Positions 10,131-20,825 of a stretch of DNA of 64,000 bases are shown here, one piece after another. Every line of letters starts with the position of its first letter. Positions within the stretch are counted from its first letter, which is position 1. Below the pieces are notes generated by a model. The model did no database searches. It was not told where the DNA came from and saw only the letters and a list, made by a program, of their open reading frames with translations. A program made the position numbers and the translations under genes. The DNA comes from Phycomyces blakesleeanus NRRL 1555(-) (taxonomy: Eukaryota; Mucoromycota; Mucoromycetes; Mucorales; Phycomycetaceae): NCBI RefSeq assembly GCF_001638985.1, contig NW_017265134.1, positions 3,083,800 to 3,147,799 of the forward strand, in the 5' to 3' direction.

Positions 10131-11674
10131 AATTTCGAGCTTTTTCTTGGCTCTATACAAAAAAAAACTTTTTTGTTTTTTTTTTTTTTATTTTTTTTTT
10201 TTTTTTTTTTGGTTGGGCAAACCCATGAGAAGAAATCCCACCCCTTCCTTTGAGACAGAGGACAGAACACCATAAAGGCTCTGGTAGCACTGTAAATCGG
10301 CTAATAAAATAAATGTTCTTAAAAGTGTGAAGAAGCTTAATATGTAAACATTCATTATTCTTCAACACATTCTTTATCCAAATATATTAAGACAACAGGA
10401 CAAGACTATACCTTGGTAGAAACGTTTAAGTTATTAAAATATATTTTTTTTTGGTATATATACCCCAGTGTCTTAATAAAAGTTTCTCAGTTATCTTTCT
10501 TCCTCGATTTTAACACCCTTTTTATTTTCAAAAAAAAATGCCTACTTCCAACAACTCCCTCGAATTTGTTATGGACAAGCACTGTGAAATGGTCAGTCAC
10601 AGTGGTTCTGCAGACCAAACCCAGTTTTCTGGAATTGCTTTCGACCCCTTGTGCGATTTCAACCAAGAGATTGTCGACGAAATGCATGGAGAAGTTGTAC
10701 TCCGATCTGTGACAGATGTCTTTGTCAACCATGCCAATATGGAATGGACCCGTACCTCGGCCGGAAACCCAGCAGTCACAAACCTCCTCAGTCTCAAAAG
10801 TTTCCTGCCAACCGAAGTCAACGAGGCCACAACCAAGACAATTGTTGCACAGAAGCCGAAGACGAATCTGCCGGAGAAGGTCGATCCTGATTCTGTTCCC
10901 ACTGCAGAAAGCATAGGTCGAGGTTCGTACCAAAAGTACAACCAAAACCAGGTGAACAAGCTCTTCTCCTTGGTTTTCTTGGAAAACCAGACTGCTGCTG
11001 CCGCTGCCAGGGAAACGGGGATCAATGTCCGGACTGCCCAGAACTATGTCAGGCTGGCCAGAGAGAAGATCCAGGCCGATTTTGATGCTGCCACAGTGGA
11101 GACTGATGAGTCCAATGGGCTGGAGACGATGGAGGTTAAGGAGGTTTCTGCGCCTAAAGAACGAAAACATGGCAACCAAAAGTTGTTCCAGGCGCACTCT
11201 GCTTTTTTTTTGAAGTTTTTCAAAAATAAACCAGATGCTACCTTGGAACAAGCAAGGATTGCTGTCATGGAAGAGTTCTCTGGGCTGCAGATTACCAAAT
11301 CAGCAATCCAGAAGCACTTGGTGAAGAAGTGTGCCCTGACGATGAAGAAGTTGGAGAAGCTGCCTGAGAAGAGAGACGACGTCAACATAATTGAGATGAG
11401 ACGAGACCGCATTTTGGAGTGGCAACAACTTGTGGATTTCAACTATCTGTCGAACTGTGTGTTCATCGATGAAGCAGGCTTCAACATGCACATCAAGAGA
11501 ACTTTTGGCTGTTCCGTCAGTGGCACCCCGGCTAAGACAACTGTCCCGACGCAGAGAGGTGTGTCCATCACCATCCTTGGTGCAATGTGCGAGAGAGGGA
11601 TTGTCAGCCTCTCGTTGAAGAAACCCACTGCAGTCGCAACCAAGAAGAAGAGAAAGTTGGACATCTACACCAAC

Positions 11675-11721
11675 CACTGCAAAAAAATGCCCGATTCCCA
11701 TATGTGATGGGATGTAAAATT
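11675..11721 (+). repeat. Element D left TIR
   Basis: Starts CACTGCAAAAAAATGCCCGA and matches the inverted 18090-18136 with about two mismatches over ~47 bp. Preceded by TSD AAC (11672-11674). Confidence 0.94.
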
Positions 11722-11934
11722 TGGTGGACAGAAAACCCAAATTTGTAGTGCAGGATTTTTTTTTGTAGAATAAGTATTGCAATTTTTTTAAAACGATTCT
11801 ATTGGTCATAGAGCACCGAGTAGCATAAAAAAATACAATAATAAACTTAAATTGAATGAAATAAACTGTACCTGAATATATATTTATCTTCTTTACTGTT
11901 TAAAAAATAATATTATTTTAATAATTATTAAGCA

Positions 11935-14900
11935 ATGGCACCAACCTGTAAATCAAACAAAACAAAAGAATGCAAATGTTCTGTTTGCAAGACAAGATTT
12001 GGAGGATCAGATACAGTGTCTGTACAGACATTTAATTTTCATAAAAGAAGAGATGATGCTGGAATGAACATCTTTCGTAATAGATGTAGGGAATTTTCTT
12101 TTATGTTTTAATTATATTTATATTTATATTTTCGATTTAATAACATATGTAATGTAGTGATTATTAAGAGATCAGTCGAAACTACTGTAAGCTATGTTCC
12201 TGAAGTTATCAACAATGATGAACAGAACTCGGTGGCCATAGACAATGATTATGATATGGATTATGACTTTGATGGTAAAAATATATATTTTTATTTTTAT
12301 TTTTATTTGCTCTAACTTCTTTTATGGTTCCGGTAGAAATGGACACCAGTATAGAAGTAGACATGGAGACACAAGAGCCTATTCGAGTCTTACCTCTCTC
12401 AGAATCCGATGCTGTCTTTGGTTATGAGAATGAAGAGTTTAACTCTGATCTTGATTCTGATGGTTGCGAAGACGATTCCAGTGAGGATGACATGCTTGAT
12501 AGTGAAGGTTTGCACACTTTCATAATGGATATTGGGTTCTGCTGTATAAAATAATAGAAATTAATTTTTTTTAAAAAAGACAACTTTCCTGAATTCAACT
12601 CAGAATTGAGTTTCATCCATCGTTTTATCGTACAGGTCCTTGCACTATTTGTATCCTTGTACGTCGTCGATGAAGGCGCCATTCTTCTCATTGCCATCAT
12701 GAACAAAATACTCGAGCTTTTCAGAGATCCATTCCGTCTCCCAGTTAGCATCCCTGGTCTCAAAAGCATGGCAGGATTCAATACCTTTACAGACGGTATA
12801 AAGAAATATGTTTCTTGTAGCGAATGTCACAGCATATATGAGAACAATGAATCAACACCCTGCTTCTGTATCTTTGATAAATTTGGGAATAACTCAATGT
12901 GCGGTAATAGTTTGTTCAAGTCGGGAAATCAGTCGTCCATTCCAAAAAGAACATATGTGTATCACTCTGTTCAGAATTCGATCAAAGCTCTCTTTTCTCG
13001 GCCTGATTTTGAAACCCAAATCGACTCGTGGAACCGTAGTCCGAAGGCTGAGAATACTATGTTCGATGTGTATGATGGCTTGATGTGAAAGGATTTGAAA
13101 GACACCAATGGAATTCCCTTTGTTCATGGCAACCGCTCACTGATGTTGACCTTAAACATTGACTGGTTCCAGCCATTCGACGGTGTGACATATTCATGTG
13201 GTGCAATTTACCTGGCTGTAAACAATCTTCCTTGAAGTGTAAGATTCAAGAAAGAAAATGTCATTCTCGTTGGGTTAATGCCAGGTCCGAAAGAAGCAAA
13301 AACATCCGAGATAAATTCGTACCTCAGACCTCTGGTTGACGAATTAGAAAAGTTGTACAAGGGAGTCAGAGTCCAGACATATCAATGCCCAAATGGTACC
13401 ACCATCCACGCTGCTCTGTTTATGGTTGCCTGTGACATCCCTGCTGCCCGAAAAGTGTGTGGATTCATGTCCCATATCAGTACAAACGCATGCCACAAAT
13501 GTAATCGCCAATTCTCCCAATTAGCTGGAACGAGCTCTGTCAATTATTCTGGATTTGATTTCTCAAAGTGGCTCCTTCGCACTAAGAATGATAATTGTAA
13601 GAATGCTGAGGTCTGGAGGAATGCAACCACTGAAGCTGAGAGACATCGTCTTGAAGTTGAAAATGGTGTTTGCTGGTCCGAACTGCATCGTCTCCAGTAC
13701 TTTGACGTTGTCCGCTGCATGATCATTGATCCAATGCACAATCTCTTCTTAGGCACAGCCAAGAGGATAATGGAGAAATGGGTTGCAGATGGTCTAATTG
13801 ACAATAAAAAACTCGTTGCCATGCAGAAAATCGTTGAAAACATGACATTGCTGCCTGATTACACCATGCTAAGATCAAAGATTTCAAAGGGATTTCCCTT
13901 TATGAAGGCAGACGAGTGGAAATCGTGGTGTCTGGTATACTCTCCAGTGGTTCTACAAGGCGTACTACCAAAGCAAAAGTTTGAGAATTGGATGTTTTTT
14001 GTGAATGCCTGCCGTTTCCTTACCAAGCCAAATGTTTCCAAAGATGATGTACAGTCAGCACACATAGCACTTGAGAAGTTCGGTAAAGGTTGTGAAAGGC
14101 TGTATAGCAAGGATCTGTTATCTCCAAACATGCATCTCCATCTTCATCTTCGCGACACAATCAAGGACTTTGGGCCTGTTTATGGGTACTGGCTCTTTAG
14201 TTTCGAGCGATACAACAGCGTCCTAAAGAATATCAATACCAACAGAAGGAGCGGCTTTGAAATGACATACATGAAAACATTCATTGAAGATACCCGTAAA
14301 GGCGATTTTGTTCACAATTTCTTGAAGACATCTGGTCCATTCAATTTCTCCGGCATCTTTGATAAATTGGTAACTGGTTATAGTCCTGCTGATTCTACAA
14401 CTAGCACCGCCTTGTACAATTGGCTCTCTCTACCAGACTTTCTTGATGCTGCCAAAAATCCGAACTTGTCAATTCGTGGTAACAAGCCTTTGCCGCCATC
14501 AGCGCTGCCCTTGCAAAAAAAAGCGTATGAGATGATGCCAAGACAGGAGTATGATTGTTTGGTAGGATATTACCAAGCTGTTTACAACGATCCCACCATC
14601 TCCAGTTGCAAAGACGTGATTCAAGATACAGCTTTCGTCAATGACTGGATCGAAATGCTCAAATCCGTCAACCTCCTTGGACAGACATTCAAGGGAAGTA
14701 GAGGTACGAATGGAAGAGGATCATATATACAAGCAATGTTCATAGAAGGTCGAAATGGAGCAAAGTATGCGTATGTCGGAGAGATTCAGTACCTATTTGT
14801 TCATTCATTTAGTCCACTTGTTTCTACTCCACATCACAGAACACCCCAAAGTAGCCAACATACATTTGCTTATGTAAAATGGTACAAGGCTTCCAAGGAG

Positions 14901-15077
14901 ACAAGTAGAAAAATTGCAGGCGTAGAAATATGGGATGTCGCGTTTTCTTTGCCTGACTTTCAAAGCATCTTGCCAGTGCACCGAATTCTCCTTCCTGTTG
15001 CAATTGTTGACCATACAACATTACGAAATATCAGCAAAAAACTTATTGTTCCTTTGCCTAGAAAACTTTACTTTTAA
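11935..15077 (+). pseudogene. Element D transposase (Transposase_21/CACTA type), two nonsense codons
   Basis: Four exons join with all frames kept: 11935-12076, 12158-12274, 12337-12507 and 12580-15077, 976 codons with the stop. Exon 1 has a zinc-finger-like CKCSVC. Exons 2-3 are very acidic. The large exon has LTLNIDWFQPF, MPGPKEAKTSE, VACDIPAARK, the cysteine cluster CHKCNRQF, DPMHNLFLGTAKR, FMKADEWKSW and FERYNSVLK. In the CACTA superfamily the DDE residues are thought to be the Asp of the first and third motifs and the Glu of FERY; that assignment is from family knowledge. Two in-frame stops break it: TGA at 13086-13088, where relatives have Trp (DGKMW), and TGA at 13233-13235, where relatives have Arg (NNLPRSER). 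Otherwise complete and close in length to the element B gene. Confidence 0.9.
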
Positions 15078-15168
15078 AATATATAATTATCCCTTCTTTT
15101 CTTTCTAATAATATTATTCAATTTTTTTAATATGACAGTGAAAAAAAAAGAGAGCAAATTGTTTGCTT

Positions 15169-16449
15169 TTATTGGTTTTGAATTGCCCAGACAGGAAGGA
15201 TTGCGGTCAGATGACCGGGGACAGGAGTGACCGCAATGGTTTTTAGATATCTGGGCATTCTTTGCTTTGATTGTGGTGTTGCAATCTTCTTGTCATTCTC
15301 TGCTGCCAAGAAATCAATGAACTGAATAAGCCTATTCAGCTATGTATAATTAGTTAGTTTATTTCTGTACAGTCATCTTTTTATAGAAATATATTATAGT
15401 GTACACCTTTAAAAAAAATTACCTCAGCACTTCTCCGACTAGGACGAGCAACCTGCAAAACCCGCACACGGATTATAGGAGTGACGTCCTCATCTTCCAA
15501 TTCACCATCAGACATCACACTCTTCTCAAGGAGATGCAAGTATGCCATCTCATCAGGGTTACCTGGCTTGTATCCCATCTTAGTGTCAATTGCTAGCCAA
15601 TTGTTAATGTAGGTATCAACACGATGCAAGTGAATCTAGATATATTTTAAAATGATTAGAACAGAATGCAAAATATTTAATTTCTTTTTTTTGTTTGTAA
15701 TTTTACCTCAATGCGACGGCTGTTGATACGATTATTGCGCCTTTTGGAAGACGCTTGCTCGGGGGTTGCGTTGACAGCACGAAAACATGTCTTGTAATTG
15801 TTTTTTATTTTCTGCACTATCATATCCTCCCAGAACCCAGCTGTGCGAGGCTGGGCAACGATATACTGTCGGAGGTAATTAATCACCTCAACATTGTCAG
15901 GATGATCGATCCTCTCATCCGTGTTCCATCGCCTGCGGCTTTCGTTTTCAGCAACAAGCTCAGGATCATTCGAACGGAAGTTTCTCGCCCACATTCTCCC
16001 ATTGATGAGATTCTATATGATTATTATTATTATTATTTAGGTAGTGTGTTAAAGCATGAAGTCAGAAAAAATCATACCAGAACAATTGCACGCATTTCGC
16101 CTTTGGTGTGTCTATTTGTAGACACATTGGCGGCAGTTACTCCCTGAGTTACAGAAGATGCAACAAGAGCTTGCTGGGCAATGGCTTGGTTGTGAGCATC
16201 GACCAGAAAACGAATTCCAGTGTTGGCTTCGACAGTACGATCGTACATCATGTTGATGGCTGCCATAACCTGCGTTAGGGACTCGACAGTCATTCCAGGA
16301 GCCTCTGCCCCACTTGGACCAGCTGCAAGTGGCGATACTCTTGGAGCAATCTCACGTTGCTCAATCCGGCCGGCAGCAACACGGCTAAGTGTTCCTCGGG
16401 CATTCTGTTTGCCTTTGCGTCCTGATTTTCTAGTGGCATTGGAAGGCAT
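15169..16449 (-). CDS. Element D accessory gene
   Basis: Read right to left, ATG at 16449. Exon 1 is basic (MPSNATRKSGRKGKQNARG) then helical (SLTQVMAAINMMYDRTVEA), ending at a GT donor near 16079. Next exon (about 16014-15704) encodes MWARNFRSNDPE, RWNTDE, FWEDMIVQKIKNNYKTC and a basic RRNNRINSRRIE end. Then DTYINNWLAID, SVMSDGE and VARPSRRSAE, and a last exon ending ILPVWAIQNQ at a stop at 15169-15171. This is the block order of the accessory genes of A, B, C and E0, although the usual R-P-x-W-R-S-D-E has become RPSRRSAE. All introns I placed are GT-AG and keep the frame, so it may be intact. Function unknown. Confidence 0.8.
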
Positions 16450-16934
16450 GCTACAGATATTTACATATTTTTTAAAAAATAAATAAATATAAATAAATAA
16501 AGCATATATAGAAGAATATTATGAAATATTATTTTAATTATACAAACATACATGGTAAAGCACAGTAATAGTATGTGAGGTTTCTAATAAAATGTGAGGG
16601 AGGATATAATAATCTGGCAAATAGAAGTAGTATTTATATGTCCCAATACTTCTTGGGTGTACAGCAACAAAAGAAAAAATTATAGGGACACACGTTTTAA
16701 ATTATAATAGACCCTAATAAATTCTGAGAACAGAATGAGCTTATTCACTACTCTTACAATTTGTTTTTTTATTTTTCTTTTTTTTTATTTTCTTTTTTTT
16801 TGTTCTCTCTCTTTCTCTTATACTGTTTACTTTTGCTTCTTTTTCTACACTATGGTAAATACTTAATATTTTCTTTTTACTTTATTTTACATGATTATTA
16901 ACACTAAAAAACTTCTATCGTCTTTATTATGTAG

Positions 16935-17370
16935 GGCTTCCTGCACGAGTTAACATAACACACTGGCTTACAAAGGTGAATAAGAAAGCAAACAACTTTT
17001 ATTGCGCGATGCTAATCATCAGCTTATTAATCTTTAGATGCAAAACGATGATGATGACAACCATCAAAAGCTAATGATGGAAATAAACATGGTAAGCTTT
17101 AATAGAATATCTTCTAATCACTTATATTAACGTTATACTTTCTTCATTATCATTTTGAATTTATTAGATTTTCTCTATCTCTCTTTTGCACGCACGCATT
17201 AAAAGGATGCCAAAGAATCACTTTTTCTGGTAAGCAAGACTTTATAATTATTATTCTCTCATACTAATCATATTTTTTTCCCTTTCTATTAGGAATACTT
17301 GGAGTACACCAACAATTATATAAATGCTATCCGTAGCAATATGATCCTCTATTTCCAAAGAATAAATCTG
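16935..17370 (+). other. Possible intron-rich small gene (micro-exons) in element D
   Basis: Four short segments, each bounded by clear acceptors and donors: 16935-16975 (41 nt), 17038-17091 (54 nt), 17206-17229 (24 nt) and 17293-17370 (78 nt), separated by 60-115 bp introns of GTAAG...TAG type. The last three are multiples of three and open in one frame (MQNDDDDNHQ..., DAKESLFL, EYLEYTNNYINAI...). I cannot place a start or a stop. It lies between the accessory gene start and the TIR, divergent from the accessory gene. It could be a small element-encoded protein or chance splice-like AT-rich sequence. Confidence 0.3.
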
Positions 17371-18089
17371 GTCTGTACACACATGTTTTGAAAATGACAA
17401 AATCGATTTTGGTCATCCCAAGATTCTGCCCCTTCCCTTAATATTCAAAGAGGTATTGCAGTATTCCCATTTATTTATCCTGAAAGGTAAGAGATATTAT
17501 TAATGATCAAAGTAGAATCGCAGTACCCAAAATCAAGAACCCAAAACCGAGAATGCAAAACAAAGACCCAATGTCAAATGTCTGGATCAAATGCCCAGAC
17601 CAAATGCCAACTATCCAAGGCCAATTATTAGAGAACCTATTTTGAGATTTTTTTAATAAAATAAAATAAAAACCCATTTGTAAACTATTTCCCGTGAACT
17701 ATTTTTAAATAAAAGTACAAGAAGTATATTTTTTGATCAATCAAATAATGAAATTCAAATTGTAAATGGAGTACCCGTCCAATAAGATTGATACTTGCCA
17801 GAAGATAGTTGAGCTATCATCAGAAGATTGTTGAAATATACACCTTCTTGAATGAGTCCGAAACAAGAATAAATAGGCAATACATAAAATAAATGTAACG
17901 TTTTACTAGAAAAAAAAAACTCGGAATTCAATTAAGGTTTCGGATATAATGAGATATAACAGAACTCTATGACCACGCACAGACCCATTCTATCCATAGA
18001 ATCTAGGTGTTTAATATTTAGTAGCTAGTTTTCCTATCATTCTGAGAATTGTTGTATAATATTCGGAATGTATTTCAAAAATCACACAG
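17371..18089. other. Element D right subterminal DNA, no gene seen
   Basis: AT-rich. A stretch at about 17520-17635 has irregular CCAAA/CCCAA-rich short repeats. Nothing coding is supportable. Confidence 0.6.
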
Positions 18090-18136
18090 AATTTTACATC
18101 CTATCACGTATGGGAATCGGGCATTTTTTTGCAGTG
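18090..18136 (-). repeat. Element D right TIR
   Basis: Inverted copy of 11675-11721, ending TTTTTTTGCAGTG, followed by AAC (18137-18139). It is the longest and best preserved TIR pair of the CACTA-like elements in this window. Confidence 0.94.
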
Positions 18137-18559
18137 AACGTTGAGGTGAACGGCCAAATTGGCACCAGAACCCAGCACTACCTCGACTTTCTTAGTCATA
18201 CAATGGACGTTCTGGACAGCCAGGGTATGCAAGGACGTTATCTCATCATGGATAACGCTCCTATCCATAAGGCCGATGAGGTGAAAGACTTTATTTCTTC
18301 CCGTGGGTACAAGTGTGCATATCTTCCTGTGTATTCACCTTTCCTGAATCCAATTGAGGAAATGTGGTCCAAGATCAAGTTTGGTGTCCGCAGAGAAGAG
18401 ATTACAGAGTCAGACGGGCTCATCTTAAGGATTACAGAATCAGCTAAGACTGTCACCCTTTCGGACTGTTTGGGTTGGATTAACCATGCCATTTCATTCT
18501 TTCCTCGCTGTTTGAACAGAGAGCGAAAGCTTTAAGTATGTTTTTTATGTCTATTTAAG

Positions 18560-18790
18560 CTCTTTACACTCTATGTCTTTTTTTATTTTATTTTTATTTT
18601 TTACTACTTTATGTCCCTCTTTTTCTTATTTATTTTTTACTACTTTATGTCCCTCTTTTTCTTATTTTTTTTTACTACTTTATATCCCTCTTTTTCTTAT
18701 TTTTTTTTTACCACTTTATGTCCCTCTTTTTTTATTTATTTTACTGCTTTATGCTTTTCTTTTTTTATTACTTTGTATTTCATTATATCT
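18560..18790 (+). repeat. Tandem repeat, ~40-bp T-rich unit
   Basis: About five copies of TTTTACTACTTTATGTCCCTC followed by T-rich spacer, just after the Tc1-like transposase stop. The frames seen here are composition artefacts. Confidence 0.85.
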
Positions 18791-18839
18791 TACTTCTTAT
18801 TATGTGTTCTATTTCTCTATCAACTAATTATGCCTAATA

Positions 18840-19298
18840 AAAATATCCATGTTTTATGCCAAAAAAATACGACGTTTACAAAAAAAAATACTACGGTTAT
18901 ATAAAAAAAATTCGACGTTTACAAAAAAAAGTACGACGTTTACAAAAAAAAAGTACACTGTTTACAAAAAAAAATACTATGGTTATATAAAAAAAATTCG
19001 ACGTTTACAAAAAAAAGTACGACGTTTACAAAAAAAAAGTACAACGTTTACAAAAAAAATACTACAGTTATATAAAAAAAATTGTAAGGCGTAAGGATAA
19101 AAAAATTGAGTGCCATGTACCCTTCCGCCAATAGTAAAAGGGGGGGAGCAAATTCAGATGGCAATGGGAGCAAATTCAGTTGGCAATGGACGCAAATTCA
19201 ATTTCTATGGAAGCCAATCAGATGTCAATGGGTTCTAATTAGATGGAAACGGATGCTAATTAGATGGAAATGGGCGCCAATTGAATGGATAAAACCAG
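18840..19298 (-). repeat. Right TIR of the Tc1-like element
   Basis: Inverted copy of 7314-7735, ending GGATAAAACCAG next to TA. The 21-bp iterons lie at about 19145-19290 and the A-run plus CGACGTTTAC array at 18860-19090, longer than in the left TIR (about ten units), so the array has expanded or contracted since the ends were formed. The inner end is approximate. Confidence 0.88.
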
Positions 19299-19383
19299 TA
19301 ATAATACACCAATACAAAAGTATTACTCCAAATTAATCTACCTCATCGCTTCTCCAGCCTGGTTGTACAATATGAATGACATG

Positions 19384-19915
19384 TGTTGTGGTGGTTGAAG
19401 TTGAAGAAGTTTTTAAGAGGAAGAATTCAAGATTTGAAATTAGGAACGAAGATTCGTGAGAACTTGTGTAGGTTTTGTTTATTGAGAAAGATTTTGTATC
19501 AAAGTTTGACCAGGTTCCTACACTGAACTACTACTGCTATTTATATTGTTTTGGATTGGGAAAATTATATGACTGGGGTCAGGTAATCGATCCTATCTGA
19601 GCCTTAATCAGAGCAACGTGATCTTGGGATAATTAATGTATGATTAATTATATAAATGTGTGTAGTCCCAATGAAGTATTAACATCGAAAGTAAATGTGT
19701 TTATGAGTTATAATTATGCTTATAATAATCCACTGATGTATCCCATATTATGGTGATATCATCATATGAAATATAATCACTATCATGCATGCTAAACCTG
19801 TGTGTTAAATAATAAAGTAATCGGTAGACACCTTTGACTGGAATAGCTGAGGCCTTATATTATTTCCTTCAGACTTATTCTCAATTACAGCAGTAGTCAA
19901 TACTCATTTACAACA
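19384..19915 (-). repeat. Solo LTR (532 bp) in an exon of the E0 accessory gene
   Basis: Starts TGTTGT and ends ACAACA, flanked by ACATG (19379-19383 and 19916-19920). Nearly identical to 47464-47995 in the same orientation and to 56294-56825 inverted. By likeness to the Gypsy1 LTR start (TGTTGTGAATGAGTATTGA), the sense strand is minus. Solo LTRs arise by recombination between the two LTRs of a full element. Confidence 0.95.
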
Positions 19916-20825
19916 ACATGTTTTATGCCATCCTCATCCATTTTATTGGCAGACTCTCCATCTGACATTACTGCTTTTTGGAGAGTGTTGGCACAGTCTC
20001 TGAGCATTACAAGATCAATTGCCTCCTTATTGTCTTTGTATGCCAGTACACGGCGACACTCATTCTAGTAATAAGTTTTGTTAATTTGTTATTTTTAATT
20101 TTAATTTTCAACTATAAACTATATATATTAGCATAATACTCACATCATCTGCACGGGCTGCTCTTCGTGTAAGAGCGTTTGTTTCTGCTATCTTATCATC
20201 AGACATTCTCTCACGACAGGTTCTACTAGTGAAGTTGGTGTGCAACCTCTTTTGGAGGTCACTCCGTCTCATACTAGAGGAACCAAATCTGCGCTCAAGG
20301 TTAGAAAGAAGTCTCTCAGCTATCTCCCTGTTGGAAGATTTGTTGAAAGCAACATTTGTATCCCATCTGGGCTTGAGGTTGTTGGCCAGGATATTTTCTG
20401 GCGTTCTCAAGCTAAGCTTGGGTTTCCACATAAGGTTGTGAATATGAGCCTAATAAATAAATCATGAGAAAATGAATTGATAAAATATTTTATAATATGT
20501 TACTCACATAAACTGCATTAGATTCTTCACGGGTAGGCTCATGGTTAGAGATGACAACAGGTGCAGCAACAGTGAGTTCGGCTCTCACAGAAGCAGCAAG
20601 GGAAGTTCTGGCCAAACTATCTATGGCACTGATGGTGTTGGTGCTGGTGGTGGCAAGAACGCCAATTCTGTCATTCATGTTGGTCAGAGTTTGCTCAACA
20701 TTGACGATCTGTCCTTTTATGGTAGGCATATCAGCTCTCACAGTAGAAAGTATTTCCATAAGCTGCTGATTAGTAATCTTAACAGGACGAAGGGCAATTG
20801 TGCGTTTACGTCTTGTGTTAGTCAT

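Larger units (their letters stand above)
8316..10537. other. Non-coding interior of the Tc1-like element
   Basis: No convincing gene. AT-rich DNA with an A-rich low-complexity block (9510-9805), a ~25-bp minisatellite (9900-10130) and a T-homopolymer run (about 10160-10211). The stretch just before 10538 is the presumed promoter and leader of the transposase; no clear TATA box can be singled out. Confidence 0.6.
11675..18136. mobile_element. Element D: CACTA-like transposon inside the Tc1-like transposase gene
   Basis: Inverted ends of about 47 bp start CACTGCAAAAAAATGCCCGA at both sides with about two mismatches, flanked by AAC on each side. A 3-bp TSD and a CACTG terminus are typical of CACTA/En-Spm elements. 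Inside, the transposase (+, 11935-15077) and accessory gene (-, 15169-16449) converge with 91 bp between stops. The right 1.7 kb holds a possible intron-rich unit and AT-rich DNA. Length is 6462 bp. Confidence 0.95.
10538..18535 (+). pseudogene. Tc1/mariner-like DD34E transposase, split in frame by element D
   Basis: Part 1 (10538-11674, 379 codons) has an N-terminal extension of ~120 residues, an HTH (GRGSYQKYNQ, then TGINVRTAQNYV) at about 125-170, a second DNA-binding-like segment, and the first catalytic Asp in CVFIDEAGFN (about residue 310). Part 2 (18140-18535, 131 codons) has the second Asp in LIMDNAPIHK and the Glu in SPFLNPIEEMW, with 34 residues between, the DD34E spacing of Tc1 and IS630 relatives. 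Element D sits between an AAC duplication (11672-11674 and 18137-18139); removing it with one AAC keeps the frame and gives about 510 residues, longer than the usual ~340. The enzyme would cut and paste the element at TA sites. No other lesion seen, so it was probably functional until D inserted. Confidence 0.92.
7314..19298 (+). mobile_element. Large Tc1/mariner-like element with long iteron-bearing TIRs, interrupted by element D
   Basis: The ends are long inverted repeats starting CTGGTTTTATCC, each flanked by TA (7312-7313 and 19299-19300), the classic Tc1/mariner target. Inside are a DD34E transposase gene (+) and a small opposite-strand HTH gene. It inserted into the last intron of the E0 accessory gene. 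Removing element D and one AAC copy leaves about 5.5 kb, far more than the 1.3-2.4 kb usual for this superfamily. The extra length is AT-rich low-complexity DNA, long TIRs and the small HTH gene. Confidence 0.88.
7118..20825 (-). pseudogene. E0 accessory gene (unnamed CACTA-element partner protein), split by two insertions
   Basis: The gene reads right to left. Exon 1 (20825 to about 20516) encodes a basic start (MTNTRRKRTIALRPVK) and a heptad-rich segment. Exon 2 (about 20455-20155) carries the W-D-T-N-V-A-F-N block and the RRSDLQKRLH segment. Exon 3 holds VMSDGES and ends QPGWRSDE at a GT donor at 19340-19341; a solo LTR (19384-19915) interrupts it. The last intron, once about 75 bp, contains the whole 12-kb Tc1-like element; its acceptor lies at 7280-7281 and the last exon (7279-7118) ends SRWALRDGL. 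Exon order, intron phase 0 before the last exon, the VMSDGE and WRSDE motifs and a P-x-x-x-W tail match the accessory genes of A, B, C and D. Function unknown; a DNA-binding partner of the transposase is a guess. Confidence 0.8.

Noticed and set aside
18068..18535. A separate 155-codon gene starting at 18068
   Set aside because: Its first 23 codons are the right TIR of element D. The rest is the second half of the Tc1-like transposase.
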